A stretch of DNA of 64,000 nucleotides from Eonycteris spelaea (Eukaryota; Chordata; Mammalia; Chiroptera; Pteropodidae). How positions within the stretch are numbered: position 1 is the first letter of the stretch; each line of letters begins with the position of its first letter. The DNA is taken from positions 14,113,501 through 14,177,500 of the forward strand of contig PUFA01000003.1 in NCBI GenBank assembly GCA_003508835.1, given 5' to 3'. Of the stretch, positions 33,452 to 45,649 are shown one piece after another. The translations under genes and the position numbers were made by a program. Under the pieces are notes generated by a model. That model saw only the letters and a list, made by a program, of their open reading frames with translations. It was not told the DNA's origin and did not search any database.

Positions 33452-36039
33452 TAGAAGGAGTGGATCCATCTGCCTTATAAAGGACTGGCTCTCAGAAAGG
33501 CACTACATAACTTTTCCTCAATTGTCCACATTGTCAGAAATAACTGCAGAGCCTACTAAGACCTGGATTCACTTTCCGAAGCTATTAGAAAAGTGGCTCT
33601 CCAAAATCCATTATACTTAAATAATTGTCTAGAGAGTTTATTTAAAGTTTAAATTGGTGAACTTTTCACCCCTCTCCCCCCCCACCATTCTAATTCATAG
33701 TTATCTTTTCGGAATCAAATGCTGCCTTGTAACAAAATATCACAGGTGATCTAATACAAGCAACCCAAAGACTACTCTTTGATAGACAGTGTCCAAGAAA
33801 AAATCCAAGCCAGAATCAGAGATTTCTAGAAATGATGGGCAGTTTTCTGCTCTAAATCAATACTTTATAAAGCTTCTAGCTTACTCTTCAGTAAGAAAGA
33901 CTTGGATATTGAGCAGAATCTGAAGATTCCCATCTTTCAGGCATAGCATTTTATGTCTTTGGAGATACACCGAAGGCTTCTTTGGTTTCTTCTAGAAAAT
34001 ATGAGGCCTCGGGGCCTTTTAAAAACACACATGTAAGATAGAGGAGTATGGCTTATAAGGACAATGATGGTAAATTTAGTAAAAAGGATATTATTTGAAT
34101 CATTCAGCCAAATATATTCTTTCATTTGTTTATGGAAGAGGACACATGCCTTTTCAAGGGTCAGTCCTTGAGAAACACACCGGTTCACTTAAGCTATGGG
34201 AAACATTGTCCTAATATTTTTTTCCTGAAATAACCACTTCTTTCCCTGAAAAATAAAATGGAGGCAAGATGCTGATCTAGCATCTTTAAAATATATTGTG
34301 TGTCTATTTTTGAAAAGCAAAGAAAGAAGCTTGAAAAATTAGAAAGATATAAAATGAGGCAATCAGGTTTTTTTATAAGTTGCAGACAAATTAGGGACTA
34401 ACTAGATTGGAGGGAATATTTTTCAGGTTTGTTAAAATTTCTCAAAGATGTCAGAATTTCATTCAACCTAAATATTCTGTGTTCCAAATTGTTATAGTCT
34501 TTTTTCCAGTACCCTCCAACAGTTCTGCTGCCATAGGCCTCTAATTTGGACAATCATGGAGAGTAGAAAATGAACCAGAATAAATTGGAATAGTTACATA
34601 TTTCAGTTGCTTCACAGAGCTCAGGTGAAGTTATTCCTGCAGAGACCCAGATATGTTCTCCTATGCAGTATAGCAAATCAACACATCACATAGGCTATTT
34701 TGGAAGTATTTCATAACTTAAATTTCTATATGGCGATTTGGGCTTACAACCAGCTGGGTAAGCAGTTTACTAAATAGTGCTTGAGGAGGTCTGGTGATAA
34801 CCCTCCCCACTCCCCTGGCAAAGACATGAAATGGTTTCCTTCATTTCTGTCTCTATCTCCCTCAAGAACAGCCCTGCTTATACATGAGGACATTCTATAA
34901 ATTATTTCCCTTTCAAAATTCTAAATATTCATTTTGACTTGATTTTTCTGGATATAAATATGGCAAGGAGCACATTGAATTTACTTTGGTACCATGCCCT
35001 TCTAAGTGTATGTTTATTCTTTATTTAATGCATTTGTATTGAACATCTAGCATCTGTACAGTACACAATTGCATTATGATTTACTTTCAGATAAATTAAA
35101 AGCCAAAGAAATTACTTTTTCTTGGCTGCGCATTTATGCATTTATATTTATATCATGTGGATGGAAAAGATTAATTTCAAATCTAGTATTAACTGTAAAA
35201 TATATTAATGAAGTATATGTTCACACCATTATTTAAAAGGATAACCATTAGCATCTTTAGTTAAGAGTGCCAGCCTTGATAATGAACATCAGAAAACAAA
35301 AATGTGTTTGTATGGCTACAGTTTAGTTGAATTCAAACTCTTATATTTTGTATTTCACCCAGAAAAATCGACTTAGTAAATGTTGCCATGTGTTAGTTGC
35401 ACTACTTCAGCAAGACCACAGATGTTAGGTAAATATTTAAATTTTAGCATAGAAGTATAGATGGCCATTTCATGCTATAGATAGTAGCTATATTTGGTGA
35501 TTAACTACAAATCAATCTCTCTTTCTTTCTCCCCCTTTCTCCTTCCTTCTCTCTTTCTCTCTCTCTCCTTTCTCTCTCACTCCCTTCTCATATACCATTC
35601 CCCCCACCCCCAGATAACCAGAGGACTGATATTTGCCGTCAAGATAGTTCTGGCCTCCGGTAGCTCAGCAAGGCAGTTTATGTGATGCCTGTGATTCCAT
35701 TTGTCACAGGAGCCTTTATGAGGGAACAGAAGATATAACTTTGCCTCATTTTTCATTTCCTGTTATCGCTCAGATTTCAGTCTTCAGCTGCTCTGTTTTC
35801 CTGTACCTCAACTGGAGCCGACATTATCAGACCACCTGCCAGCACCATTGCAGCCGAGGCCTCATCATTAGTTCCAGGAAGAGAGAGCTGCCTTCCAGAG
35901 CAGCCAGGAAACTCCCCTGAGCAAGACAAACCAAGTCCACGGCTAGCTCCACATATGCAGAGCAAAGTAAAGAAACTCGACAGTTAATTCCAAGAGAGGA
36001 ACAAACAGTCTTGGAGTTGTGGTGCACTTTTAATTATAG
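33452..36039. other. Unassigned non-coding DNA, about 2.6 kb
   Basis: No gene is recognised. It contains a CT-rich tract at 35512-35605 and C/T runs near 33670-33683. The short frames present have no domain content. Confidence 0.4.
35512..35605. repeat. CT-rich low-complexity tract
   Basis: A TTTCTCC/CTCTCT-rich pyrimidine run of about 90 bp ends in CCCCCACCCCC. The Ser/Leu/Phe-rich frame across it (35494-35685) is compositional. Confidence 0.9.
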
Positions 36040-36130
36040 AGCTCTTTCCCACCACTATTTCACTGGATCTTCAGAGTAGCCTGTAAGACAACAGAGCTGG
36101 AACAATTATGCCTGTTTTCACATGGACATT
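36040..36130 (-). mobile_element. MIR fragment, antisense
   Basis: CACTGGATCTTCAGAGTAGC, CTGTAAGACAACAG and TTATGCCTGTTTTCACATGG resemble the middle of a reverse-complemented MIR. Weak to moderate match. Confidence 0.4.
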
Positions 36131-39094
36131 ATGCTTTCCACATCCCCTGAAGTTAGAAATGGCCAGGTTGTGGGGTATGACTAAGGATAAGCCATGAAGT
36201 CAGTGAGTCAATGGTGAGGTGTTCACATCAAAGATGTGCACAGAAAGGTGAATGTTCAACATGAAGTTGAAAGGAAAGGAGAGCGAATGCCTATGACAGC
36301 TATAATATGACTCTCAGAATGAAGAAAATACAGGACTTTGACAATAACAGAAAGGGAGACAAAACACATCACTGGGGAATCATTTGAGCCATGCATTGTG
36401 AGCAAGGAGAGGAAGTTGATGGCAGTGGACTGGACCGGTCTGGTCCTTCCTGATACCTTTTCTTAGAGTTTATTCATCCAGTCCAGACCCTAACTAATTA
36501 ATCATAGGTTTACAGATATCATTCTCCTTCCTCCTTCTGCTTTAGAACTTACCTCTCTCCCGGTCACAATTTTCTTAAATATAGGTTCTCACTGCTTCCC
36601 AAGACCATCATAACAGATCCATATTAGCAAAGGAGTGGGAGCAACTGGTTTGGGTCTTGCCTAGTCTCAGTTTGACACTCTTTTCTCCTCATTTCATCAT
36701 TTCCCCTCCCTATAAACACATCCTGCTTCAGTATCTAGCAAAAATTCTAAACTTTTTAAAAATTTGCTATTAAGTGTTATGCCTCCATATGATCATTGGA
36801 ACCAGTCTCAATCACATACCCATTTCTCTGAATCTTTTAGAAACACAGCTTCAGATAGTCTCCTCTACTCCCAGGAGTGGCTATGTGAACCTCCAGCCCA
36901 AAGTCTGGGGATCTGCTAACTGCTGAGAAATACTTTCCTGATGCTGGCTGCCTGCCAATGAGTTTGTACACCTAAATGTTACGTCATTTGCTTGCCCTTC
37001 TCCAAAGTTGTGTTTTTTCCTGACTGTTGGGGGATCTTTTCGTTTGTTTTAAATTTCTCCAAAGTGGATGTTATGCTTGGATTCCTACCTTTTACCATAC
37101 TTCTTTAGTATCTGGTTTTCTCCCTGAATCTATGGTAGATTAATTCTCACTGGCACTTATTTAACCTAAATGGAACCTGAGGACCTGATTTCTGGCTCTA
37201 CTTTCTTCTAGTCTCCCCAGCCTCTTGAACTCAAGCCTTGTCATGTGATATGAAGATGAAAGTTCCTAAGCAGAATTAGAAAATAACTCACACTTCAGTT
37301 GTACCTTGAGAACAATGTGCCACAGAATAGGTTAGATCATGAGAGAGAAACAATGGAGACCTGACAAAAGACTCATCAGGGATCCATGTACAGGGAGCTT
37401 TGGGACATTTACCCCACAGGCACAGATGGGTAAGACTGGCACAAAGTCCTACATCAGGCTTGCTGGGATGCCTCACCTTGCTCATATTCTCCAGACATTT
37501 CTCTTATGGTCTAAACACTTCTTTCTTCAGATTGCACTGGTTCGGTTACCACACATATTCTCATCCAGTTTTAAATGATAAAATTTATGACTAATTGTGG
37601 TTTGATGCTCTACTGATACTAAAGATATCTGACAACTTTGTGCAGAAATGGACCTAAGAGAAATAATGTATAAATGGAGTATTTTGCAAGGCACTGAAAG
37701 TTATGGATAGATAATAAAGAAGAAATTATATGTATGGCGCAGTTCCCCTGACATGGTAAGAAGACAGGGGGAAAGAAGACTGAGCAAGAAGAAGATGCAA
37801 CTGAGACTTTCACCATTGTAACCACTGGAAAATCCACTCTGCAAAATCTCTTTGTCTGACATGCTCCCTGTGAAAAACAAGGTGTTATTCATTTCCAAAA
37901 TGTCCCAATTGCACCATCGCAAAACATTCTTTAGTTTTTCCTAGAACTTCTGATAAGTTTAGAACTGAACTCCAGTGACTCAGAGCAGTATTTCCCCAAG
38001 TGTGAAATGCTACAGATAATGTTAGGTGAAGCACAAGTTTGGCAAATAAAATTGAATCACATAGTGAGAAAGTTATTCCCTTTTCAATTCTCTTTTCATT
38101 CTTCTGATGACACCAAGGATAAATTCTCAGTCTGGAATTGTGCATTTTTAACACCTCTCTAACACTTGCTTTTTCTCCATTTTTTTTTTTTTAACAAAGA
38201 GTGCAGACCTGAAGCTCAGAACCTTTGACAGGTAATAGTATGTTCCCACAAATTAATAACATTGTTTGAGTATATTGTATTTATTTTCATCTTTATTGCC
38301 CTCTTACGGAAAGAAATATCAGTCATGTGTTCAAGATAGTGAAATCAAGTTTTCTTTTAAAAATAAGCTTATGATTTAAAAAGAATATATAGGTTTAAAG
38401 AAAAATTTAAATAAATAATAGACAGGTGGTATGTGGCATTAGGCATGGGGAAATGTCACCAGAGATATGCAAATAACTGGTAACAAACACTGGCTTGGGT
38501 CATAATCCTAACATTTCCACTGCACTGCAGAATTCCTTTCTTTCACCCTCCCTGGCCTTTTTGCTCTTCCTTGCCCAAAATAATATTTCAGTTGAAGTGC
38601 ACCTTGATTGATTTGACAGTAAGTACACAACCCCTGGCATTCGTGCATTTCATGGTAGTGCTACAAGTCTCACTAAAAGCTCAGACATACGCAAGGGAAT
38701 GAGAAATTTCACAAGGGGAAAGTCAGGAGCCTTTGCCCTCGGCACAGGAGAAGGTAGAATGGAGGAAGAGGAGAAAACACGTCAACACAGTATAGGCAAT
38801 ATAAGCCCCTTCCAGCCTCCCTTTAGCCCTTAATATCACAATTGCATAAAGAACAGGGGTGAGTAGGGGCAGAGGGAGGGAGATCACAGCCCATGTATTT
38901 GGGTAATTGCTTTCTCACAATGAAATGGCATCTCCTTTTTTATTTCTCTTTCTCTCACCTAATAACACCAGCATATTGTATTCCCTACACTGAAATCTGG
39001 GTGTATAAATCTTCTCAGGCACAATAAGGCCTTGTTGGGTTTGGCTGTTGTTTCTGAAAAGAGTATAAGGGAACATAAAATGTAAGTGAATCAA

Positions 39095-39245
39095 GCCCTC
39101 AGCTAGCATTTAATTGATAAGAACTAAAGCTAATATTAGATAACAAATAAATGGTCTGTTGCACAGGCATTTAATTAAACACCAAATTAATGCAGTAATG
39201 ACCTACTGGAACTAACAGCCAGGAATGCTTTACTGCGCGCCAGCA
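39095..39245. promoter_or_regulatory. Candidate TAAT-core (homeodomain-type) cluster
   Basis: Within 150 bp there are TTTAATTGATAAG, GCTAATATTAG, GCATTTAATTAAAC, AATTAATGCAG and AGTAATGACC. That is an unusual density of TAAT/ATTA cores next to non-repetitive, moderately complex sequence. Such clusters are typical of developmental enhancers but also arise by chance in AT-rich DNA. No conservation data could be checked. Confidence 0.2.
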
Positions 39246-40299
39246 TCTGACGCTTTCACCTTCCAGTCCCCCTCCTCCTTCCCCCGCTTCAACGGTCAGA
39301 TACATTATCAAGAAATACATTCGCTCATATCCTATGTCCTCATGTTTTCATGTCCCAACTCATCATGCATAATAATCTATTTTGCCCAAGGAAGCTTGAC
39401 CATTTAGCTAATTGTCTACCAAGTCTCCCCCATTCGATGTCCCAAACCTCAGCATCTGTGACTGTTTGAAACCCTAGTCTTGTAGCCTTTGGCTGATTAC
39501 ATGCTGCCTTGAAGATTAATTGCAGACAGTGTTTTAGATAATGGTCTCAGGAAGAAGCATGCAAAATCATGAAGGGGAGTAGAGGGATCAATATGTTGCT
39601 TTGTCTGGGCCTATCCAGGAGCTTTCAGTCATACAATAAAACACATAATAGGGATAGGAGATTAACTCCACTCAGATTCTCTCAGCTCGTCCCTGTTGGT
39701 TTTCACACAGCCCATCTGGGCTGCACTCATACTGTCTCCAAGTGAATTCATGTCCATAAGTTGGAGGTGAGCACTGGGGGCACTTTTTGAACTCCTTTTG
39801 CATATTCATAGACTATACACATTCATGTTATACTACATTCCTCTCTTGATCCATGAGTCTTGAAAATCCATTTTAGACTCAACTGCCAAGGTTCTCAGTT
39901 CTCCTACAGACAAATTCATTTAGGTGAGAAGCAATCTTCAGAAGCCAACAGGTTTAAATCACTACATTATTCTAATTCTGGGCCCAAAAACTTAATGTAG
40001 GTGCCTTTTCTGGAACAGACCTACAGAATTCCTAGGACCAAATATGGTCTAATTCCTCCCCATCTGAGAGCTGAGAAAGAAAACTTATCATCTGGAGTGT
40101 GTATGTACTTACCAATGTGGGGTCTCTACCTATAGATAATCCCTGAGTTAAGGGGTTCCTATATACAAGAATGTTTTAATGAACATGGAGTGATTTGTTC
40201 CCCAAACCACCACCTGAACTCTTCTGACATAATCACTGATTTTGACAAGCTGAGTGAAACCTCATTGACTTGAGCAAGAGTAGTACACAGTAATAAATG

Positions 40300-40335
40300 T
40301 ATATCTCTATCTATCTTTATCTGTCTATCTAGCTA
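40300..40335. repeat. (TATC)n-like simple repeat
   Basis: An imperfect run of ATCT/ATCTATCT units. Confidence 0.75.
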
Positions 40336-40844
40336 ACATCACAGATTTTAATATGTGGGATTTTGTTTCTCCCACAGGAATCTCCTACCTACTTTACCAT
40401 ACTCTATTCTTTTAACATCACAATATCTCTCCCAATCCCACCCTATCTCCATCCCCCCTTCGGGACCTTCATTCCCTCATCCTTTCTCAGAACTTTCCAT
40501 GTAGATCCTCACACATTCCAGACTATTCCTGCCTCTTGATGTTAAGAATATGGATTTCAACAGCATCTTCACCGAACTTTCTTAGGGTTAATTTCCTTTT
40601 GTGAAGTGACTGAGAGGAGTAAATCTTTAACAGCGTAATTTCTAAAAAAGTCAAAGTGAAAGGAATAGGGGAGAGAGGAGAGGTTCAGGATAGGGTGCTC
40701 AGTCTTTTAACATTATTTGTGTTGCACTTTTCATGTAGTGTTAGCTCTACGTGGGTGGGAGGTAGAGTCAAGGGAATCTAACTCTACAATTTATGGTACC
40801 ATTGGATCCAATGGCATGTATGAAGTCTTCCAGGTGATCTGGAA

Positions 40845-40925
40845 ATAATAACAGATAATTCTTATTGAGGACTCACCACGAGTTGGGTCCTGTGCTAACT
40901 TTTCAGGAAATACTTTTAAATATAT
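40845..40925 (-). mobile_element. MIR fragment, left half of a split copy
   Basis: ATTCTTATTGAGGACTCACC and GGGTCCTGTGCTAACTTTTC match the first half of a reverse-complemented MIR. The copy stops where the Tigger element begins and is likely continued at 41410-41595. Confidence 0.6.
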
Positions 40926-41266
40926 ACGGAGTCATGCACCACTTAACAAGGATATGTTCTGAAAAATGCATCGTTCGGTGATTTTCTCATTGGGTGAGCA
41001 ACATAGAATATACTTACACAAACCAGGATGGTATAGTCTACTACTATAATTGTATGTGCTATACTTTTATACGACTGGCAGCATAGTAGGTTTGTTTACA
41101 AAAGAATCAACACAAACATGTGACTATGTATTGTGCCATGACATTAGAGTAGCTAAGATGTCACTAGGCAATAGTAATTTTTCAGTTTCATTATAATCTT
41201 ATGGGACACTGTCACATATATAGTCCATATTGACTAAAATATTGCTATGCAGCACATGACTGTATA
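40926..41266. mobile_element. Tigger3/Tigger4-like internally deleted DNA transposon
   Basis: Terminal inverted repeats are visible. AGTCATGCACCACTTAACAA is on the left. The right end reads TGCAGCACATGACTG, whose reverse complement starts CAGTCATGTGCTGCA. Inside are CTGAAAAATGCATCGTTCGG, GGTATAGTCTACTACTATAA, TTGTATGTGCTATACTTTTA, TACGACTGGCAGCATAGTAG and TTATAATCTTATGGGACAC. All occur in the order expected for a mariner/Tigger element that has lost its transposase. TA dinucleotides flank both ends. The exact subfamily is not certain. Confidence 0.85.
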
Positions 41267-41409
41267 TAATATTTTTGTATAAAATATCTGACATATGCCC
41301 AACTCTTGTTTTCTCATTAATGCATCAGTCCTAGAGTTCATCTTTCTATTAAATGGTTGTGTAAAAGTGCCTATTATAGGTCTTTTAATTTCCCAAACTA
41401 GTCTTCCCA

Positions 41410-41595
41410 TGAGTTGTTGCATAGAATCCTCTTCACATCTCTGTAAGATAACTTGGGCAGGTGTCACTATCCCTTTTGAATTAAGTGTCTGAAGCCCAGT
41501 GAAGTTTAAAAATCACAGAGCAATTTAGGACTGGAAATAGACAAGAAATCTAACTTTCAGAACAAGGTTGTTATTCATGTTATCACATTATCCCG
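41410..41595 (-). mobile_element. MIR fragment, right half of a split copy
   Basis: AGAATCCTCTTCACATCTCT, GTGTCACTATCCCTTTTGAA and TGTCTGAAGCCCAGTGAAGT are followed by AAAATCACAGAGC. They match the remaining half of a reverse-complemented MIR, following on from 40845-40925 with the Tigger element and about 140 unassigned bp between. Confidence 0.6.
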
Positions 41596-41759
41596 TGCCT
41601 TGAGAAGCTGCTGGGCACACTGTTGAAATAAACTGCCTGGGAAAAAGCAATCATGTAATAAATTTCAAAAATAAATAAAGAGATATTAAATTGTCTCCTC
41701 TAATTTTTGTTCTTCAGTCATATGTTTTATCCCAGGATAGCAAATTGTTTACAAGCAAT

Positions 41760-41915
41760 TACAGTAATTAAGCATAAATACACCCCAGTGAGGCAAATAT
41801 TATTATCCACTTTTTAACAGATGGGAAAGCAGAAGTAGAGAGAACTGGAATGACCTGCACAAGGCCAAAGAGGGTGTCTGCCACAGACAGAGAAAGGGCC
41901 TGGAGCCTCAGACAT
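41760..41915 (-). mobile_element. MIR fragment, antisense
   Basis: AGTGAGGCAAATATTATTAT, CCACTTTTTAACAGATGGGA and TGACCTGCACAAGGCCAAAG are in MIR reverse-complement order (tattatcccattttacagatg and cttgcccaaggtcac types). Confidence 0.8.
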
Positions 41916-42856
41916 CCCAGATTTGTCCTTGATCTTCTGAATAATCTGCACTCTTTAAAGAAAGTTTGACTTTAAAAATTGGAAAAGGAAAGAAAAAAAA
42001 AGATGAAGGTGGTTGGTGACAATGCCAGGGAGAGAGATGCAAGAAGTAACAATGCCAAAAGGGAGATGATTTGAGAGATGCAAAGTGACATAGCCTGATA
42101 CCTCGGAGGCATCTAAGACAAGGTTCAGGCTCATTTTAGGGCATCCCAGGTTTCACAGCAAAGGTCGTAAATAGAATATGAGCAAGTTTCCTCTAAGAAA
42201 TAAGGTGGCCAAGCTTCTCTCCAGTTCTGTATCTTCAGAACAAGCTTAAGACCATAAAAATAAGATAAGAGGAACCACAGAATAACACAACATGCTCATG
42301 ATGAAGATATAATTGCCCTTTCTGAAGGGCTTTAGAATTTGTGAGTCAAATGTACACTTGCATTAACATTAGGAAAATCGTATCCAGGGGAAAATGCTGA
42401 AAGGCAAGGAGGTTAACTTTTCACGCTGTGTGTTTCTGCCCATTATCACATTTGGCAAACAGTCTGAATTCAAGCAGAAAGCATATGGCCAAATGGAGTA
42501 GGACGGGAATGAAACAATGGCATTAAGAGTTAACAAAAACAAATCTGAAATGAAAAGTTGACAGGTAAGGTTCATATCACATTCCAGAAATCAAGAACAG
42601 TGAAGCCAAAACAAATAATTGTTCAATTTTTGAAACATTTGGGAGATTTTTTTATCCTATTTGTTATCGTTTCTCAATGAAAGATTGGATGCAGTATGCA
42701 ATAAAATGGGGGGATTTGAAAGCCTCCCTTAAGTAACTGTATAAAATTGTATGTACGGGACAGAAAAGTATGCAGGCACTCATTTTTATAGAGAAGTGAA
42801 GTTATTTATGGCCCTCATCATTTCTATGAAAACTTATATAGCCACTACACACCAAT
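41916..42856. other. Unassigned non-coding DNA
   Basis: No gene or nameable repeat. An A-run occurs at 41992-42001. Segment 42300-42500 is complex, non-repetitive sequence that would be worth a conservation check. Confidence 0.4.
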
Positions 42857-42990
42857 TACAGGTGATGAAGAGAAAGAAAGAGGGGAAAAGGAAGGGAGAA
42901 GAAGGGAAGAGAGAGGAAAGGAACAAGGAAGGGAGGGAGAGGGAGGGAGAGGGAGAGACAGAGAGAGAGAGACAGAAAGAGAGAGAATAA
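42857..42990. repeat. GA-rich tract with (GGGAGA)n
   Basis: Purine-only sequence on the plus strand with GGGAGG/GGGAGA units at 42932-42957, then AGAGAGAGAC units. The Glu/Lys/Arg-rich frame ending at 42990 is compositional. Confidence 0.9.
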
Positions 42991-44426
42991 ATAGAGCACT
43001 TCATTTGTCAGAGTAACTAGGCTTTACCCATCTCAGGAAGGCAGCTGAGAGCAGGACGTGTGTATGCGGTATGTATGTGTCAGCTCCAATTTTCTCAGAT
43101 GAAGTAAAACAATATTAAGACAGACACGTACCCTCATGGAGAATTCTTTCTACAAATATATTTTGGCCAACTTTGGAACAAGTGTGGACTCTTACAACCT
43201 GTAATGAAGTAACTTTCCTTGGCCGATTCTGAAAATTTATTGAGAAAAAAAAAAAATGTTAGCTAAAATACACAATTCTAAATCTTTGGTGTCATGACAT
43301 TCAGAACACTAAAAAATTATGTTCTTGTTTTAGTGGTGTAGGCAACAATCTGTCCTCTGGCACTAACCACTCAGATGTTTCTACGTGCTACCAGAAAAAT
43401 CAGCTGTTAGTGGAATAAGATAAAGAACTGTGAGATAAATAAGACCCGTGAGCTTGTGTAGCCTATCACCAATTAAAAACCATTCACATTCAACACTAAA
43501 TGTTTAGATGTTAAATAGACATGATATTAAAGATCAAAATGTGAGCAAACAGGGCAAAGTAAAATGACTAGAATAATGGAAATTGCCTGGCAGTTCTTTT
43601 ATTTCTATTATTTTGTTGACTTGTAATTATGGCTTCTTAAATCCATCAGTGTGAATTCCAGTAAAACAAAGCCATCTGCCTAAACAAAGGAGTGAATGAA
43701 TAAATAAATGAATGAATCACAAGTAGCTTTATCTTTACTCTATTTACGCCAGCTAGGCAATTTAAGAAATTTGATGTTTGAAACCTAAAGCTTTCTGATC
43801 CCTGTCTACAGAGATCCCCCTACATTTAACATATCAGCTGGCATTCGGAAGAGTTTGGGCTGAAACATCATACAATACTGTATAACAGCCAGCAAGTGCA
43901 CAATGATGGCAAAATGGCCCCTTAGGCTATATTATCACTCAGGAATCTGAGTTTGGGATAGCCTCCATTTCCACCTTGCACCCTACCCCCAAATCACTTC
44001 CAGAGGTGAGGGTTCATTTGTCATCAAAACATTGGATACTGGTCTAGATAGCATGGTTTCTTTCACATTTGAACACAAGTGGTTGATAACTGTCAGCCTG
44101 AGCTGATCAGAAGAAAAAATTCGATAGTGAGACGACCAGTTAGAAGAATGCAGAAGAGGCAGACATGAGACTGAAATGGCAGGTGCAACTTTGTTGTTTG
44201 GACTGCAGTTCTATTGGGGGAAGACAGTATTGCACACATTTTTGCTCTCCTTCTTGCGCTCCCTTTCTGCTCTCCAGGGGACCGCACGGCTCCTCACGTA
44301 TCAGAGCACAATAGTGGCATTCAGCCACCCATGCATAATACAATAAGCTGAAGTATGTTTACATATTGTAGGCACAGGCTCTCTACTACAGTAATGTAAC
44401 ATTGTAAATCTGGGGTCCTATTACTA
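42991..44426. other. Unassigned non-coding DNA
   Basis: No gene or clear repeat. It contains an A13-like run near 43245-43257 and a short AAAT/GAAT patch at 43692-43720. Confidence 0.4.
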
Positions 44427-45136
44427 CTAGTCATGAACCTGGATCATAGCCAGACCCGGAACAAGCCGGGCCTGGGACCCACAATGACAAATAGTATTGC
44501 TGCTATCCAGCTCACTAGAGAAGAACAGGCACCTCTGGAAGCAATTACCAGTCCTGGTGGCTGGTAGGTAAGCATTGCTCTTGTCCCCAGGCCTATACTG
44601 CAACAACACAACCAACATCTCTAACCTGTAAAGCTGGTCATTTGCTGCATGCCTACGTGAGAATGGTCCCATAAAAGGAGGATCGAATGACTTCCCCAGT
44701 AAATGAATCTTTAAATTTTCAATATGACATTTGAGCAAAGTCACATGTATACTCTGCAGATTCTCCCAAGCCCAGGGTCCAGTTCATGGGTCAGTGAATC
44801 AGGTTTACTGTATCTCAAATCTCTCTTGTACTTTCCTGGTTTTCCAAACACTTTATAATCATTAGTATCACACATAGTGACACCATATATTTTCTGGACA
44901 ACCATTGTAAGAAAACTTTCATAGCAAGTTACTACAACTATTTCTCCCAATATACCACTTTGACAGCCAGTGGATTGAGGTGTTTTAGGACAGGTGCCAC
45001 TGGCTAGATAATTATGAAGCTTTAATTGATTTATTTCAAAGCCAGATGTCCCATCTTTCTTTGTTGGTCGGTTTCTTAAATTTCCTTCACACTCCTCCTG
45101 TCCTAAAGAGCAATGATAAGGATTTGAGAAAATCAA
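44427..45136 (-). other. Pair of adjoining antisense open frames, unidentified
   Basis: Two frames sit end to end on the minus strand. One has 131 codons (45136 to 44741). The other has 105 codons in a different frame (44744 to 44427), and their ends overlap by a few bases. The first is Cys-containing (about eight Cys) with an interior stretch GTCPKTPQSTGCQSG and a more hydrophobic segment after it. About 35 bp into it, on the minus strand, lies a pyrimidine-rich run ending in CTCTTTAG followed by GACAGG, which resembles a splice acceptor. I do not recognise either product. It could be a decayed retroviral or cellular-gene relic, or two chance frames. No frame spans the whole segment. Confidence 0.2.
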
Positions 45137-45167
45137 AATTAATTTTTAATTGGAAAAGCAACAAGAA

Positions 45168-45214
45168 TTTATTTACTTACTTATTTACTTGTATGTTTAT
45201 CTATTTATTTATTT
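45168..45214. repeat. (TTTA)n simple repeat
   Basis: Imperfect ATTT/ACTT units, such as TTATTTACTTACTTATTTAC. Confidence 0.85.
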
Positions 45215-45450
45215 TCTAATGGATATTAAAAAAGAAGAGGGAGTTTTTTGTTGTTGTTCTTTTCCTTGTCTTATAACCCGTTACGTTGTCATCTTTAAAA
45301 TATGATCCTTAAATGCACTTGGAATACTAGTTTCTTTTATTTTGTTTAGCCATTTTCCCACCTAGACAGATCTATTTCTTTCCTCCCACTTGTGATAGGA
45401 GAAATATAATCTGTGATAATTAGTTAACTTATTTGGATGATTTGAGAATA

Positions 45451-45647
45451 CAGGCATACCTTGGAGATATTGTGGGTTCAGTCCTAGACCACTGTAATAA
45501 AGTAAGTATTGAAATGAACTGAGTCATAATCTCTGTGCTGGTTGAGGGTCTTGCTTTCAAATTATAAAAAATAAAAATAAAAATAAAAATAAATGCAACA
45601 TTTGTGAAGCACAATAAAGCAAAGTGCAATAAAACCAGGTATTCCTA
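45451..45647. mobile_element. Tigger1-like short derivative
   Basis: The left end starts CAGGCATACCTTGGAGATAT and continues GTGGGTTCAGTCCTAGACCA and CTGTAATAAAG, the standard Tigger1 5' end. The right end contains GTGAAGCACAATAAAGCAAA and GTGCAATAAAACCAGGTATT, ending CCTA. Its reverse complement is the other terminal repeat. TA dinucleotides flank it at 45449-45450 and 45648-45649, as expected for Tc1/mariner target duplication. The whole transposase region is missing, and the centre holds an (AAATA)n run (45566-45592). The length is 197 bp. Confidence 0.9.
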
Positions 45648-45649
45648 TA

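Larger units (their letters stand above)
36131..40834. other. Unassigned non-coding DNA, about 4.7 kb
   Basis: No gene or clear repeat family apart from the small items listed separately. Segment 39095-39245 stands out for its cluster of TAAT cores. T-runs occur at 38181-38192, and a TATC-rich patch lies at 40300-40335. Confidence 0.4.
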
